DNA from: a bacterium
Lineage (GTDB): Bacteria > Bdellovibrionota_B > Oligoflexia > Silvanigrellales > Silvanigrellaceae
DNA length: 64,000 nt
Reading direction: 5' to 3'
Assembly: GCA_009918675.1 (NCBI GenBank)
Contig: RGDM01000005.1
Coordinates: 35,532-99,531 of the forward strand
Program-made: the position numbers and the translations under genes
Part shown: piece by piece, positions 33,538 through 42,579 of the stretch
How the letters are laid out: the number at the start of each line of letters is the position of its first letter
Position numbering within the stretch: the first letter of the stretch is position 1
The notes under the pieces: model-generated
Database searches by the model: none
Told to the model about the DNA's origin: nothing
The model's input: only the letters and a program-made list of their open reading frames with translations

Positions 33538-34397
33538 ACGCAGTATCCCATCTTGAGTTTAACGGTAAGCTTCGCGAGTTGGATGCTGCGCGCGAACAGA
33601 TTTTTGGACGAATTAAAACGATTCTTGCCAATGATGACAGTTCAGGCTGGAAAGTGAGATCGCAAAACATTGAAGTCGAGCTCGACAACATTGAGTGGAA
33701 AGAAGCAAAGACTCGCCACAGTTTGCTACTCAAGCTTCTGCACAAGCCAGAAGCGATGGCCGAAGAAGTTTTTGATTACCTTGGCGTGCGTTTCGTTGTT
33801 GCAAAGTCACAAGACATTGCGCGTCTTTTAAGAGTGCTAATTGAAAACGACATCATCATTCCACACCAAGTCTTAAACATGCGCTCACGCAATAGTTTAA
33901 TCAACTTGAAAAGTTCCCAAAGGCAGCTCAGTCTTGCCTACGATCTTCTTCAGAACGGGACATCGTCTCCTGAGGAATTTATTACAATGTGCGAGAAGAT
34001 CGATTGGGATCTGAATGTTGATGAGCCGGGCAATCCAAGCCGGCCGAACGCGCATTCGAGCAGCCGATACAAGTCAATTCAATTGACAGTTCGACATTTG
34101 GTGAGGACCCCAAACCCTGCCTTTTTGGTGCTGAGCTCTCTGGCAGGTCAGCTCCGCCATGCGCGGGGACTTGAACCTGAGGATGACCCTCTTTTAATGG
34201 GCTTGATTCCCGAGGAAAACGCAAGATTTTTTCCGCTTGAAATACAGATCTTTGACCGCAGCAGCCATCAAATTACGCAGTTTGGCCCCGCTTCGCATGA
34301 GCAATACAAGTCCAATCAACTGCAAACGGTTCGCAAAAAGATTCTTGGTGGCCTATTGCACTTTGATGAGGCTCGCATGCAGACGCAAGATTTTTGA
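33534..34397 (+). CDS. C-terminal part of a TIGR04552-like protein with RelA/SpoT-like fold
   Basis: The 287 residues from the internal ATG look like a divergent RelA/SpoT-type nucleotidyltransferase fold. Matches are DYLGVRFVV (compare D-x-x-G-x-R), SSRYKSIQLTV (compare Y-x-S-x-H), FPLEIQIFD (compare E-x-Q-I-R) and a final HEQYKSNQ (compare H-x-x-YK). The His of the Y-x-S-x-H motif is Gln, so synthetase activity is uncertain. Homology appears to continue upstream of the ATG in this frame to about 33433 (RRRYLRLWACSILKVMN), which argues that the true protein starts at 33205 and changes frame. Function of the family is not established to my knowledge. The downstream dehydrogenase gene begins 46 bp later. 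Confidence 0.65.
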   Translation: MNAVSHLEFNGKLRELDAAREQIFGRIKTILANDDSSGWKVRSQNIEVELDNIEWKEAKTRHSLLLKLLHKPEAMAEEVFDYLGVRFVVAKSQDIARLLRVLIENDIIIPHQVLNMRSRNSLINLKSSQRQLSLAYDLLQNGTSSPEEFITMCEKIDWDLNVDEPGNPSRPNAHSSSRYKSIQLTVRHLVRTPNPAFLVLSSLAGQLRHARGLEPEDDPLLMGLIPEENARFFPLEIQIFDRSSHQITQFGPASHEQYKSNQLQTVRKKILGGLLHFDEARMQTQDF

Positions 34398-34443
34398 TGA
34401 ATTGCATTGAATTCCGATTTTCAAATGACAAGCGAGGACTCTT

Positions 34444-37400
34444 ATGGATGGATTAGACCAATGGCTTGATGTGGCTGGGTTGATGCCACCGCTTCCCGCC
34501 GATGTGTCGCAGAAGTTGTTCGCCAAAACAGGCGGCGACACCTCTGGCTCCCACACGTTCTTGCCAAACCTACTCAGCGAAACCGATTTTTACACCCACG
34601 TTCTTCCGCAGCTGCAGCGCAATGTTTCTCCCGACATCATCAAGTTTATTGTGACTCGCATTTCAAAAACTTTTATGCTGCGAAAAAAGCTCAATGAGCT
34701 CAAATCAAGAATCGACGGCATTGTTGGCGAAGGCAATTTTTCTGCACTTTGGCTCGATAGAGAGGCCTACTCAGCAGACAGTATGGAGCATAGGGCTCTG
34801 GTGACCGAGGCGGTTATTCACGTCTATTCGGCTTCTGCTTTACAAAAACTCGTAAAACTCTTTTACACCCACAAAATCCCGATGATCCCTTATGGTGAAG
34901 GTGGAGGATATAACATGGGTGTAACCCCCATGGCCCCCGCAGTCACTATCAGCTTGCGTGGGCTCGATCATATCTCAGAAATACGACCGAGCCGCCGCTG
35001 CAATGGTCACTTCGAGGTCACTGTCGGAGCTGGGGTCCCTTTTAAAGATTTGGTCAACTATCTGAGCAAACGCGGATATGTTTTACGCTGCGACCCAAAC
35101 ACTCCACGTGCGGCAACCGGCGGAATTGCAGCCACTGGCAGTAATGGTGGACGCAAAGCCTTTGAAGTGATCATTCACGGCCGTGTTGTCACTGCGCGCG
35201 GAACTGCCGCATGCTTTGCACCAGACGAACATGAGCTCAAAGACATTGACAGCGAACCGTTCCTGATGGCGCGCAAGTTTTTCAGCATTCGCGACACAGC
35301 TCACTTCGACCGGGAATATAAAATCATCGCAAAGCGCGAGTTAAAAGCGGTTTGTGAGCCCTCGCCGGAACAAATTACTGTTCCCCTGCAAGGCATGAAA
35401 GCAGCTGCCAACATGCTTGCGCAAAAAGCGCAGCGGGCAGAACAAGCTGAAAATTATCTTGCCACTGACCCGATGTCTGATGCTCCTAAGTTACCGCTCT
35501 CCGCATTTGTAGGAGCAGAAGGAACCACGGGGTTTATCTATGAAGTTACCTTTGAAATTGAAAAGCCTCGCCGCTATTTGATGGGAGCGCGTTGGCATTT
35601 CACATCGGTGGAAGCAGCAACTCGAGTGATTCGTGCAATCAAATCTCTTCCTCAACGGGATCACCCCGAATATTTCGAGATCATCACTGGACACAGCATT
35701 CGGCGATTCCTTCTGCAAGATTTTCCAAATGTCTTTGCTCAAGAAGACGAGGCGGTGATCATTCTGTCTGTCGAGGAGCAAGATGCAACCACATGTCGCG
35801 CGCGCATGCAGCGTTGCGAGGCAACGGCCTATATTGCACTTGCAGACGCAGGACTCGCCCCGAGCGAAGTGATCCGCTCACAAGAAAAAACCGAAGTTCT
35901 TGATGCACAGCGCGGTATTCATGAGTTTGAAGTCATGAAACGCCCGCGCGAAGAATTGCCTAAAAAACTTCGGACCAAATGCAAAACCGACATGGAGATT
36001 CGCAGTGAGTATCTTCCCGAAGTTTTGCGGATTGTGGAGCGCAGCCAGCCTGCTCGACTTGCTGACCAGAAACAAGATGTTTTGTTCGGTCATTTAACCC
36101 CTCATCACACTGCAATTATCCACTGGAACATCGGCGGATTTGATCTCTATGATGAAGAGCAAGCTTCGTTGGCCTGGGATTATCTTGAAAAGGTGATTAA
36201 CGAAGCACAAAACCTTGCACCCTCGAATGACCCGCACGGAAGTGCGCGCTTCACCGGTGAGCACGGTGTGGCAGGCAAGGCACCTTTTTTATGGTTAAAT
36301 CACATCCCCAAAGACGACTTTGAGCGCATGTGCCGCATCAAAGATATTCTCGACCCGGATGATCTCTTCAATCCCGAGACTCTCTTTCTTCGCACGAGTT
36401 TGTCCAGATCGCTCCGTGCGCGATTGCTCAACATCAGCGCAAAGAGAATTCAGGACGCACTCAAAACTGGGCACCCTTTGGCGGATGAAAGCGCACTCCA
36501 GGCAGAGCGTCTTGCGATTGCTGAGGCGCAGAAATGCACCCGTTGCAACAGTTGCAAAGTGTGCCCAGTGATTGATGCCGAGCATCAACTCGAACGCAAA
36601 GGACAGCGAGCCAGCAAAAATCCGGTCTTGCCCAGTAAGCGAAATGTTCTCATGTTCATGGAACGAGTTGCGATTTTACGGGCGTCCGCGCGTTCGGTTC
36701 ACAACTCGGGTCAACTTGAGAACGTTGTTGCGGCAACCAACAAAATGCTCGCAGAGAGTGCCTCACTTTTGAAAAAATGCTTCTATTGCCGGCGCTGCGA
36801 CAAAGCCTGCCCTGTCGAGATTGATGTTCAACCATTAATGCGTGCGTATCACACGATGGGTCGGTTGCCGTCGATGGGCTCAAAGCTCTGGGGATTTCTT
36901 TACGAGAGACTTATGGGAGAAGACTTTTTCAAGTCCCTCACATACCGCTTTATGGCGCTGTTTATTCAATTAGGGCTGCCGCTGTTGAATATTGTTCGAC
37001 GCGTTCCATCTATTCCAGATTGGTTAAAAACCTACACCGTTCCGCCGACACTTTCGCTCACCCATTATGAACCCACTCAACACGGAAACAAAATCCGCTC
37101 GCAAGATAATTTCGTGTTGATTAAAAAAGATCTCGGCAACGCTGTTGCCGGTCATGAAACACTTGGTCCACAGACTATTTTCATTCGCTACCGCGGATGC
37201 ATGGACACATTTGGGGTTCCGCAAGCCACTTCAGCTGTAGATGAATATTTTAAAAATATTCTGCAGGCACGTATTGTTGATCTTGAGAAGAAAATGTGTT
37301 GCGGTTTCCCTTTTGAGGCTGAAGGCTTACACGAAAGAGCTAAGCAAGCGCACTTCAATTCCCTGGTTGAAATTGCCAAATGTATCTATCGGCTCGTTGA

Positions 37401-38040
37401 AGAATGGCGAACTCAAGGTCTGCATGGTCAACCAAAATTTGTGATGTTTTCAAATTGCCCGACGTGTTGTGAGGCCATTCGAGATTTCAAAAATCTTTTG
37501 AAGCAACCTGAAAAAATTGAACTCCTCAAGGTGCGTGCTGGGTTGCCGAGTTCATTCGACATGGCACATCTTAATTATGACGTTCAGGATACAGCGGAGA
37601 TTGCCATTGATCTGCTGAAAAAGACGCAAAGTCAAAAGACTTCAACATCCGAACTCTTGCCGGCGCAGAAATCTTCGTTGACAGTGGGACTTAAAGTTCC
37701 ATGCCACAACACCAAACAAGCAACAGCTGCGCAACTTTCACTTTTAAAAATGTATTACTCGGGTGTTGAGGCCTACGACAACTGCTGCGGTTTGTCGGGA
37801 ACCTCGCGCCTCAAAAACCCACGCATTGGCACTCAGATTGCGGAAAACCTCTTTGAACAAATCCAGCAGGCTCCAGCTCAGGCAGTAGTCAGCGGATGCC
37901 CAAGTTGTCGGGACGGCGTCAAAATTCAGCAAGGAATATTGAGTGCCCGCAAAGATCGGATTGCAGAATTTGAAGTCTCGGGCCTCTTCGAGCAAATTAT
38001 GTTGGATTTAAAAAAATCCGCGGAACTGCCTGCAAACTGA
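34444..38040 (+). CDS. FAD-linked oxidase fused to Fe-S/CCG domains (D-lactate/glycolate dehydrogenase-like)
   Basis: 1198 residues joining GlcD-like and GlcF-like parts. A PCMH-type FAD domain (about 110-310) shows PYGEGGGYNMG and RAATGGIAATGSNGGRKAF. The FAD-oxidase C-terminal domain ends with the GEHGVAGKAPF motif near 605. Two 4Fe-4S motifs follow, CTRCNSCKVCP (from about C698) and CFYCRRCDKACP (from about C779), then two CCG domains (near 952, CCGFPFEAEG; near 1114, CCGLSGTSRL) of the heterodisulfide-reductase type. The class oxidises 2-hydroxy acids and passes electrons to the quinone pool. AGGA precedes the ATG. The substrate cannot be fixed, but D-lactate is the usual guess. No membrane segment is obvious. 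Confidence 0.88.
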   Translation: MDGLDQWLDVAGLMPPLPADVSQKLFAKTGGDTSGSHTFLPNLLSETDFYTHVLPQLQRNVSPDIIKFIVTRISKTFMLRKKLNELKSRIDGIVGEGNFSALWLDREAYSADSMEHRALVTEAVIHVYSASALQKLVKLFYTHKIPMIPYGEGGGYNMGVTPMAPAVTISLRGLDHISEIRPSRRCNGHFEVTVGAGVPFKDLVNYLSKRGYVLRCDPNTPRAATGGIAATGSNGGRKAFEVIIHGRVVTARGTAACFAPDEHELKDIDSEPFLMARKFFSIRDTAHFDREYKIIAKRELKAVCEPSPEQITVPLQGMKAAANMLAQKAQRAEQAENYLATDPMSDAPKLPLSAFVGAEGTTGFIYEVTFEIEKPRRYLMGARWHFTSVEAATRVIRAIKSLPQRDHPEYFEIITGHSIRRFLLQDFPNVFAQEDEAVIILSVEEQDATTCRARMQRCEATAYIALADAGLAPSEVIRSQEKTEVLDAQRGIHEFEVMKRPREELPKKLRTKCKTDMEIRSEYLPEVLRIVERSQPARLADQKQDVLFGHLTPHHTAIIHWNIGGFDLYDEEQASLAWDYLEKVINEAQNLAPSNDPHGSARFTGEHGVAGKAPFLWLNHIPKDDFERMCRIKDILDPDDLFNPETLFLRTSLSRSLRARLLNISAKRIQDALKTGHPLADESALQAERLAIAEAQKCTRCNSCKVCPVIDAEHQLERKGQRASKNPVLPSKRNVLMFMERVAILRASARSVHNSGQLENVVAATNKMLAESASLLKKCFYCRRCDKACPVEIDVQPLMRAYHTMGRLPSMGSKLWGFLYERLMGEDFFKSLTYRFMALFIQLGLPLLNIVRRVPSIPDWLKTYTVPPTLSLTHYEPTQHGNKIRSQDNFVLIKKDLGNAVAGHETLGPQTIFIRYRGCMDTFGVPQATSAVDEYFKNILQARIVDLEKKMCCGFPFEAEGLHERAKQAHFNSLVEIAKCIYRLVEEWRTQGLHGQPKFVMFSNCPTCCEAIRDFKNLLKQPEKIELLKVRAGLPSSFDMAHLNYDVQDTAEIAIDLLKKTQSQKTSTSELLPAQKSSLTVGLKVPCHNTKQATAAQLSLLKMYYSGVEAYDNCCGLSGTSRLKNPRIGTQIAENLFEQIQQAPAQAVVSGCPSCRDGVKIQQGILSARKDRIAEFEVSGLFEQIMLDLKKSAELPAN

Positions 38041-38093
38041 CAGCCACGAAAGCTGTCGAAGAGCAAGGCAGACTTGCTTAGGAGGAGGCAGAA

Positions 38094-39008
38094 ATGCCAA
38101 TACAGCAGCACAATGAGCTCCTGCTGACCTCAGGTCAAACAACTCTGAGTTTTTCGCCTGCAACAGGAAAAATCACCCGATGTGTCGTTCAAGGAAACAA
38201 CCTCTTCGTTGAGCCGCACGCAGACGAGTGGCAACGAGCTCTGACAGACGAGAACAGGCAATCTTTCGAAAGCCTTGATGCGTGGGGCGCTGATGAATGT
38301 TTCCCCACCGTTGCTGGTTCGCAGCTTTGGAATTTGCGCGACCACGGCTCTGTGTGGGCAAAAACTCCCTCGGTGTTATTTGCTCACGAAAATCAATGCA
38401 GCATTGGTTGGCAACAAAAGGATGGAAGAACTTTCAATCGCGTTGTGAAGGCGCACTCAGAGTTTCCATCACAGCGCAGGCTTGGAGCGTTTGCACTGCA
38501 CACTGCATTTCCGAATGAGTTGAGCTTAGCGGATTCGAGCGGACAAGCAGAGAGCGACTTTGCGGCCATCTCGGTCTATGCCTCGCATGCCCTTTTTCAG
38601 GCTCAGCCCCAAGACCGAATTGAGTGGGGTTTTATTGCAGGTGTTACCACTCTGGAATCGCTGCTGAACAAAGTTTTTACTTATGAGGTGTTGGCTGCTC
38701 GCAAATTTGCTCCCGACCAGAGGCCTGTAGCCTCAAAGTTTTACCTCCGCACTTCGGCAACCAAACTATTTTTCACTTCATTGATTCGCGAGCAGTTGGG
38801 AATCCGTATTGACGTGATTCAAGATGCAAGCCTCCCGTGGGTAGGACTTTGGTGGTGCCACAATGGTTGGGGGGATGGCCGTCCACATTCGACGGTTGGC
38901 ATTGAACCGACGAATTTACCCAGCGACGGCCCGGTTCTCGGCTTCAAAGGCCTTGAGCCGCCAGAGCAAGTTGCCGCCCAGTTCCTATGGATTGTCTCCA
39001 AGATATAA
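38094..39008 (+). CDS. Aldose 1-epimerase-like (galactose-mutarotase-fold) protein
   Basis: 304 residues resembling the galactose mutarotase-like superfamily: an all-beta pattern with FVEPHADEWQ, then DAWGADECFPTV, and a C-terminal GLWWCHNGWGDGRPHSTVGIEPTN that fits the region around the catalytic Glu. It does not look like canonical GalM, and the catalytic His pair is not clear. A strong TAGGAGGAGGCAG ribosome site precedes the ATG. It lies between the large dehydrogenase and htpG on the same strand. It could process a sugar for the galactose pathway, but there is no operon link to galT/galK; activity is unproven. Confidence 0.65.
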   Translation: MPIQQHNELLLTSGQTTLSFSPATGKITRCVVQGNNLFVEPHADEWQRALTDENRQSFESLDAWGADECFPTVAGSQLWNLRDHGSVWAKTPSVLFAHENQCSIGWQQKDGRTFNRVVKAHSEFPSQRRLGAFALHTAFPNELSLADSSGQAESDFAAISVYASHALFQAQPQDRIEWGFIAGVTTLESLLNKVFTYEVLAARKFAPDQRPVASKFYLRTSATKLFFTSLIREQLGIRIDVIQDASLPWVGLWWCHNGWGDGRPHSTVGIEPTNLPSDGPVLGFKGLEPPEQVAAQFLWIVSKI

Positions 39009-39043
39009 GAATCAAAAGCTTTTATTTTCGCGTCAGCGGCCCC

Positions 39044-39071
39044 TTGACGGATTCCGCTTCAGACTTAATTT
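39044..39071 (+). promoter_or_regulatory. htpG: Candidate promoter upstream of htpG
   Basis: TTGACG (39044-39049) and TAATTT (39066-39071) are spaced 16 bp, about 30 bp before the htpG ATG. The -35 matches the housekeeping consensus well and the -10 poorly. The preceding CCCCTTGA slightly resembles a heat-shock -35 (CTTGAA), but no matching CCCCAT -10 is present. Confidence 0.35.
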
Positions 39072-39100
39072 AACCAGCGTTCAACGTCGGGAGTTAAAAA

Positions 39101-40969
39101 ATGTCACAAGAAGTCTTTTCCTTTCAGGCAGAAACCCAGCAACTACTTAACCTAATGATTCACTCGCTTTACTCAAACAAGGAAATTTTCCTTCGCGAAC
39201 TCGTCTCAAACGCGTCTGATGCCATCGACAAAGTTCGCTTCGAAGAGATCACCAAAACCAACCTGCTGCCTGCCGAAAAAGACGCGGGAATTCGCTTGAG
39301 CGTGGTTCCGGAAAATCGCAAATTGATTATTGAAGACACGGGAATAGGCATGAACCGCGAAGAATTGATTGCGAATTTGGGCACCATTGCCAACTCGGGA
39401 ACAAAGAAATTCTTAGAAAAGCTCAATGAGTCGGACAAGCGTGACGCGCAGCTTATTGGCCAATTCGGAGTCGGATTTTACGCTGCGTTTATGGTTGCTG
39501 AAAAAATCATCGTCGAAACCCGCGGCGCTTCCGCGAGCGAGGCATGGCTTTGGGAAAGCGATGGTTCTGGCACCTACACTCTCGAGAAAGGCAACAGAAC
39601 GGCGCGCGGAACGCGCATTGAGTTGACGTTGAAAGAAGATGAGAAAGAATTCCTGGAAGAGTGGCGTATCAAAGGAATTGTCAAAAAATATTCCGATTAC
39701 GTGACCTACCCTATTCTTTGGCTCGACAAAGAAAGCAAAGAAGAGCGCCTTAATAAATCGACCCCTGTTTGGGCGCGCAACAAAAAAGACAACAAGCCAG
39801 AAGACTACCAAGAACTTTACAAGCAATTGAGTGGCGATTGGCAAGAACCACTCTTGTGGGAGCACATCAGTGTTGAAGGGCTGCTGCCATTCCAATCGGT
39901 GGTTTATATCCCATCGGTCGTTCCGTTCGATTTATATCAACGCGAGTCGCATGGCCTGCACCTGTACGTCAAACGGGTCAGTATCGCAGATAAATGCAAA
40001 GAGCTCATTCCTGAATACCTGCGCTTTGTGAGCGGAGTTGTTGAAACCGACGAGCTGCCGCTCAATGTTTCTCGCGAAATTCTCCAGCAAAACAGCAAGC
40101 TGCCAAACATCCGCAAACAAGTCACCAAAAAGCTTCTCGGTTCTTTGCAAAACCTCGCAAAAAACGATGCTGAGAAATACACAAAATTCTTCGAACAATT
40201 TGGCGCGGTGCTTAAGGAAGGTTTTCATTTTGATCGTGACAATCATGAAGCACTTGCTGATTTGGCGCGTTTCCGCACAACAACCACTGGCCGCGATGGC
40301 TGGGTCTCACTGAAAGAATATTGGGACCGCAAAGCAGATGGTCAGCGCGAAATCTATTTTCTGAGCGGCAATTCCTATGATGCTGTTGCAGCAAGCCCAC
40401 ACCTCGAAGCTCTAACATCACGTGGCATAGAAGTTGTGTTGCTGACAGATCCAATTGATGAGTGGTTCGTGATGGACTACCCGAAATTCGGTGAAGCCAG
40501 TTTGAAATCCATTGCCAAGGGTGACTTGGATCTCACGGGCGTTGGAAAAGAACCAGAAAAAATTAAGACAAGCGAAGAACTTGCCCCAGAAAAAATCGCT
40601 CCGCTGCTTGAGGTCTTCCGAAGAATATGCGGCGAAACCTTGAAAGATGTAAAAATCTCAAAACGTCTTGTCGACAGCCCGTGTTGTCTTGTCACAGATG
40701 AATTCGCCATGAGTGCACACATGGAGCGGATGATGAAAGCGTCAAACAAAGATTTCACAGGCTCCAAGCGCATTCTCGAAGTGAACCCAAATCATCCAAT
40801 TATCCGCTCACTGGTGAACAAAGTTGCAAGCAATCCTGCTGATGTTGCGCTTGAAGAATGGGTCGACGTTCTATACGACACAGCGCTTTTGGCCGAAGGT
40901 TCTCCTGTGAGAAACCCCGGCCAATTCGCAAAGAAACTGACTAAAATGCTCGAGGCGCACAACCTCTAA
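39101..40969 (+). CDS. htpG: HtpG (Hsp90) molecular chaperone
   Basis: ATP-dependent cytoplasmic chaperone of 622 residues, normal for HtpG. The N-terminal GHKL ATPase shows ELVSNASDAIDKVRFE, DTGIGM, GTIANSGTKKF and IGQFGVGFYAAFMVAE. The middle domain has SVVYIPSVVPFDLYQR and FVSGVVETDELPLNVSREILQQ, and the C-terminal dimerisation domain is complete. GGGAG precedes the ATG. It has its own candidate promoter and is not obviously in an operon; the next gene converges. No anomaly. Confidence 0.97.
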   Translation: MSQEVFSFQAETQQLLNLMIHSLYSNKEIFLRELVSNASDAIDKVRFEEITKTNLLPAEKDAGIRLSVVPENRKLIIEDTGIGMNREELIANLGTIANSGTKKFLEKLNESDKRDAQLIGQFGVGFYAAFMVAEKIIVETRGASASEAWLWESDGSGTYTLEKGNRTARGTRIELTLKEDEKEFLEEWRIKGIVKKYSDYVTYPILWLDKESKEERLNKSTPVWARNKKDNKPEDYQELYKQLSGDWQEPLLWEHISVEGLLPFQSVVYIPSVVPFDLYQRESHGLHLYVKRVSIADKCKELIPEYLRFVSGVVETDELPLNVSREILQQNSKLPNIRKQVTKKLLGSLQNLAKNDAEKYTKFFEQFGAVLKEGFHFDRDNHEALADLARFRTTTTGRDGWVSLKEYWDRKADGQREIYFLSGNSYDAVAASPHLEALTSRGIEVVLLTDPIDEWFVMDYPKFGEASLKSIAKGDLDLTGVGKEPEKIKTSEELAPEKIAPLLEVFRRICGETLKDVKISKRLVDSPCCLVTDEFAMSAHMERMMKASNKDFTGSKRILEVNPNHPIIRSLVNKVASNPADVALEEWVDVLYDTALLAEGSPVRNPGQFAKKLTKMLEAHNL

Positions 40970-41005
40970 GACAAGAGAAGCTCAACCGCCGGCGCACGGA
41001 CGGAA

Positions 41006-42073
41006 TTATTGCTGGCTACTGCCATTTGGTAATTTGGGTGTCAAAACTGGTCCCTGCGCCGGACTCGTTGGATTCTGTTGCGCCGGATTATTGTTCACAC
41101 CGCCGGGCTGCTGATTGACAGGCGACTGTCCGGTTGGCTGTTGCAAGACAGGATTCTGCGAAGTTGGGTTTGAGCCCACTCCTCCTGCCCCAGGCGCGCA
41201 GGCCTGATTTTGTCCGACTGGGTTTTGTCCGACTGGGTTTTGTCCGACTGGACTTTGTGCCACTGGATTGCATCCCGGCGCAGGCAATGACCCTGGCAAA
41301 CCGCCAGGTGTTTTTCCTGCCTTCGACGAGCCCCACGGCGAACTCACACCACACAATCCAGGCATGAGATACACGCGCGGATAAAAACCACTCTCGAGAT
41401 CGAGTTGATCGGAGCTACTGCGATCCAGGCCTTCATTCACAACGCGGGAAATGTCGACGATAACACCGACAGTGACATCATGCGAACGAACTTCGTAATA
41501 AGGAGTTCCATTGTAGTTAGACTGCGCGTTTGAATAAACTCGATAAATTGCCCGACCACTTGGAAGTGAATTATAGCAGCGCTTGCGATAGCGAGGGCTG
41601 CTTGGAGAGATTTGGAAAACATCGAGGACAGAAGATTCCCCTTCCATCCGCGGTGTGCCAGCTGAGCTCGAACCTGGTGTTGAATCAAATTTTCTTCTCA
41701 CCACACCACGCATGTCGTAATTCGCTGGATCAATATAAGAGTTTTGGCAGGTGTCTGGATGAGGAAATGGGTCTGGGCTGCCTGAATAACTTGGATCACG
41801 AGCGCCCTCAATCGGGCGGCGCGAAACTTCGTCGGCGGGCATTCCTGCCGCACAGCCGCGGTTGAACACATAGAAACTTGTGTCGCCCAGCTTGCTCACC
41901 AAATCCGGAGACATGGCGTTTTTGTGGTAGGTCAAAAGCTCTTCAACCATCCCATTACCGGCACCACCAACAGACTGAGCTGCCATCTCGTTGAATCGCC
42001 GAGGCTGACAACCAACAACGGCGAATAAGCCAACAAGTATGAAGCCGGTGAGTGGTCGAATGAGCGTAACCAT
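41006..42073 (-). CDS. Lipoprotein with C-terminal PVGQN repeat tail, unknown function
   Basis: 355 residues starting at an ATG with GGAGGA at good spacing. The signal peptide ends in AVVGC (lipobox). The mature globular part (about 30-265) contains many Cys, Pro and aromatic residues, with no family I recognise. The last 90 residues are low-complexity Pro/Asn/Gln/Gly, including tandem PVGQN units encoded by a 15-bp repeat. Such tails usually extend across peptidoglycan or bind surfaces, but that is inference. It converges with htpG, leaving 36 bp. The following minus-strand region (42074-42228) is noncoding and presumably holds its promoter. Confidence 0.7.
   Translation of the reverse strand: MVTLIRPLTGFILVGLFAVVGCQPRRFNEMAAQSVGGAGNGMVEELLTYHKNAMSPDLVSKLGDTSFYVFNRGCAAGMPADEVSRRPIEGARDPSYSGSPDPFPHPDTCQNSYIDPANYDMRGVVRRKFDSTPGSSSAGTPRMEGESSVLDVFQISPSSPRYRKRCYNSLPSGRAIYRVYSNAQSNYNGTPYYEVRSHDVTVGVIVDISRVVNEGLDRSSSDQLDLESGFYPRVYLMPGLCGVSSPWGSSKAGKTPGGLPGSLPAPGCNPVAQSPVGQNPVGQNPVGQNQACAPGAGGVGSNPTSQNPVLQQPTGQSPVNQQPGGVNNNPAQQNPTSPAQGPVLTPKLPNGSSQQ
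41208..41267. repeat. Tandem 15-bp repeat inside the lipoprotein gene
   Basis: Four consecutive copies of a 15-bp unit (TTTTGTCCGACTGGG on the plus strand), two exact, the third with one change and the fourth with more. They encode the PVGQN units of the lipoprotein tail. In-frame unit length means slippage would change repeat number without breaking the frame. Confidence 0.9.
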
Positions 42074-42228
42074 ATCCAGTTCCTCCATGTGCCGAATCCA
42101 TTTGACTCTCGAGAACGGTGCTCGGGCAACTGGGTTCCAACCCAAGCCAACCGTGTATTCCTGGCACGTTCGCAGGTGTTTCGGACGAGTCGTTCGAAAA
42201 CTTGAGAAAAATTTACAGCTTTGCTGAA

Positions 42229-42549
42229 TCAGCAGAGTCCTTCCAGGAACTTAAGCCACGATTCAAATTCGCTCACTGTCTGAAAGACCGGCTTGCGTCC
42301 CATTGGGAGCCCCTGCGAGAAGAAATACAGCGCCGGGAGTTCTTGCGCAGGAAACTTCACCTGCAATTCGGGCTCAAGACTCACATCGACCCGAAAAACC
42401 TGCAGAGAACTCTCCTTCATTTCAGCTAATAGCCGAGCAAAAGCGAGGCATCCTGAGAGGCTGGGATTGTAAAAGTAGAGCAGGGCTTGTCCGGAACTAT
42501 TTTTGCAGCGCTCCATTGCATCAGCCAATTCCAAATCCTCAATCCGCAC
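42229..42549 (-). CDS. Small thioredoxin-like protein without CxxC
   Basis: 106 residues with the order of a thioredoxin fold: ALLYFYNPSLSGCLAF, where W-C-x-x-C would be and only one Cys is left, then LQVFRVDVSLEPEL, FPAQELPALYFFSQG (cis-Pro position) and a final helix. No signal peptide is seen, so it is probably cytoplasmic. The start is a GTG with GAGGTGA upstream. It is the last gene of the long minus-strand array and follows the 590-residue exported protein by 30 bp. Catalytic thioredoxin activity is unlikely; a binding role is inferred. Confidence 0.65.
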   Translation of the reverse strand: MRIEDLELADAMERCKNSSGQALLYFYNPSLSGCLAFARLLAEMKESSLQVFRVDVSLEPELQVKFPAQELPALYFFSQGLPMGRKPVFQTVSEFESWLKFLEGLC

Positions 42550-42579
42550 AAGTTCACCTCGCTATTTATGAACGGTTCT

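Noticed and set aside
41208..41267. CRISPR array
   Set aside because: The repeats are contiguous, 15 bp, without spacers, and encode PVGQN units of a lipoprotein.
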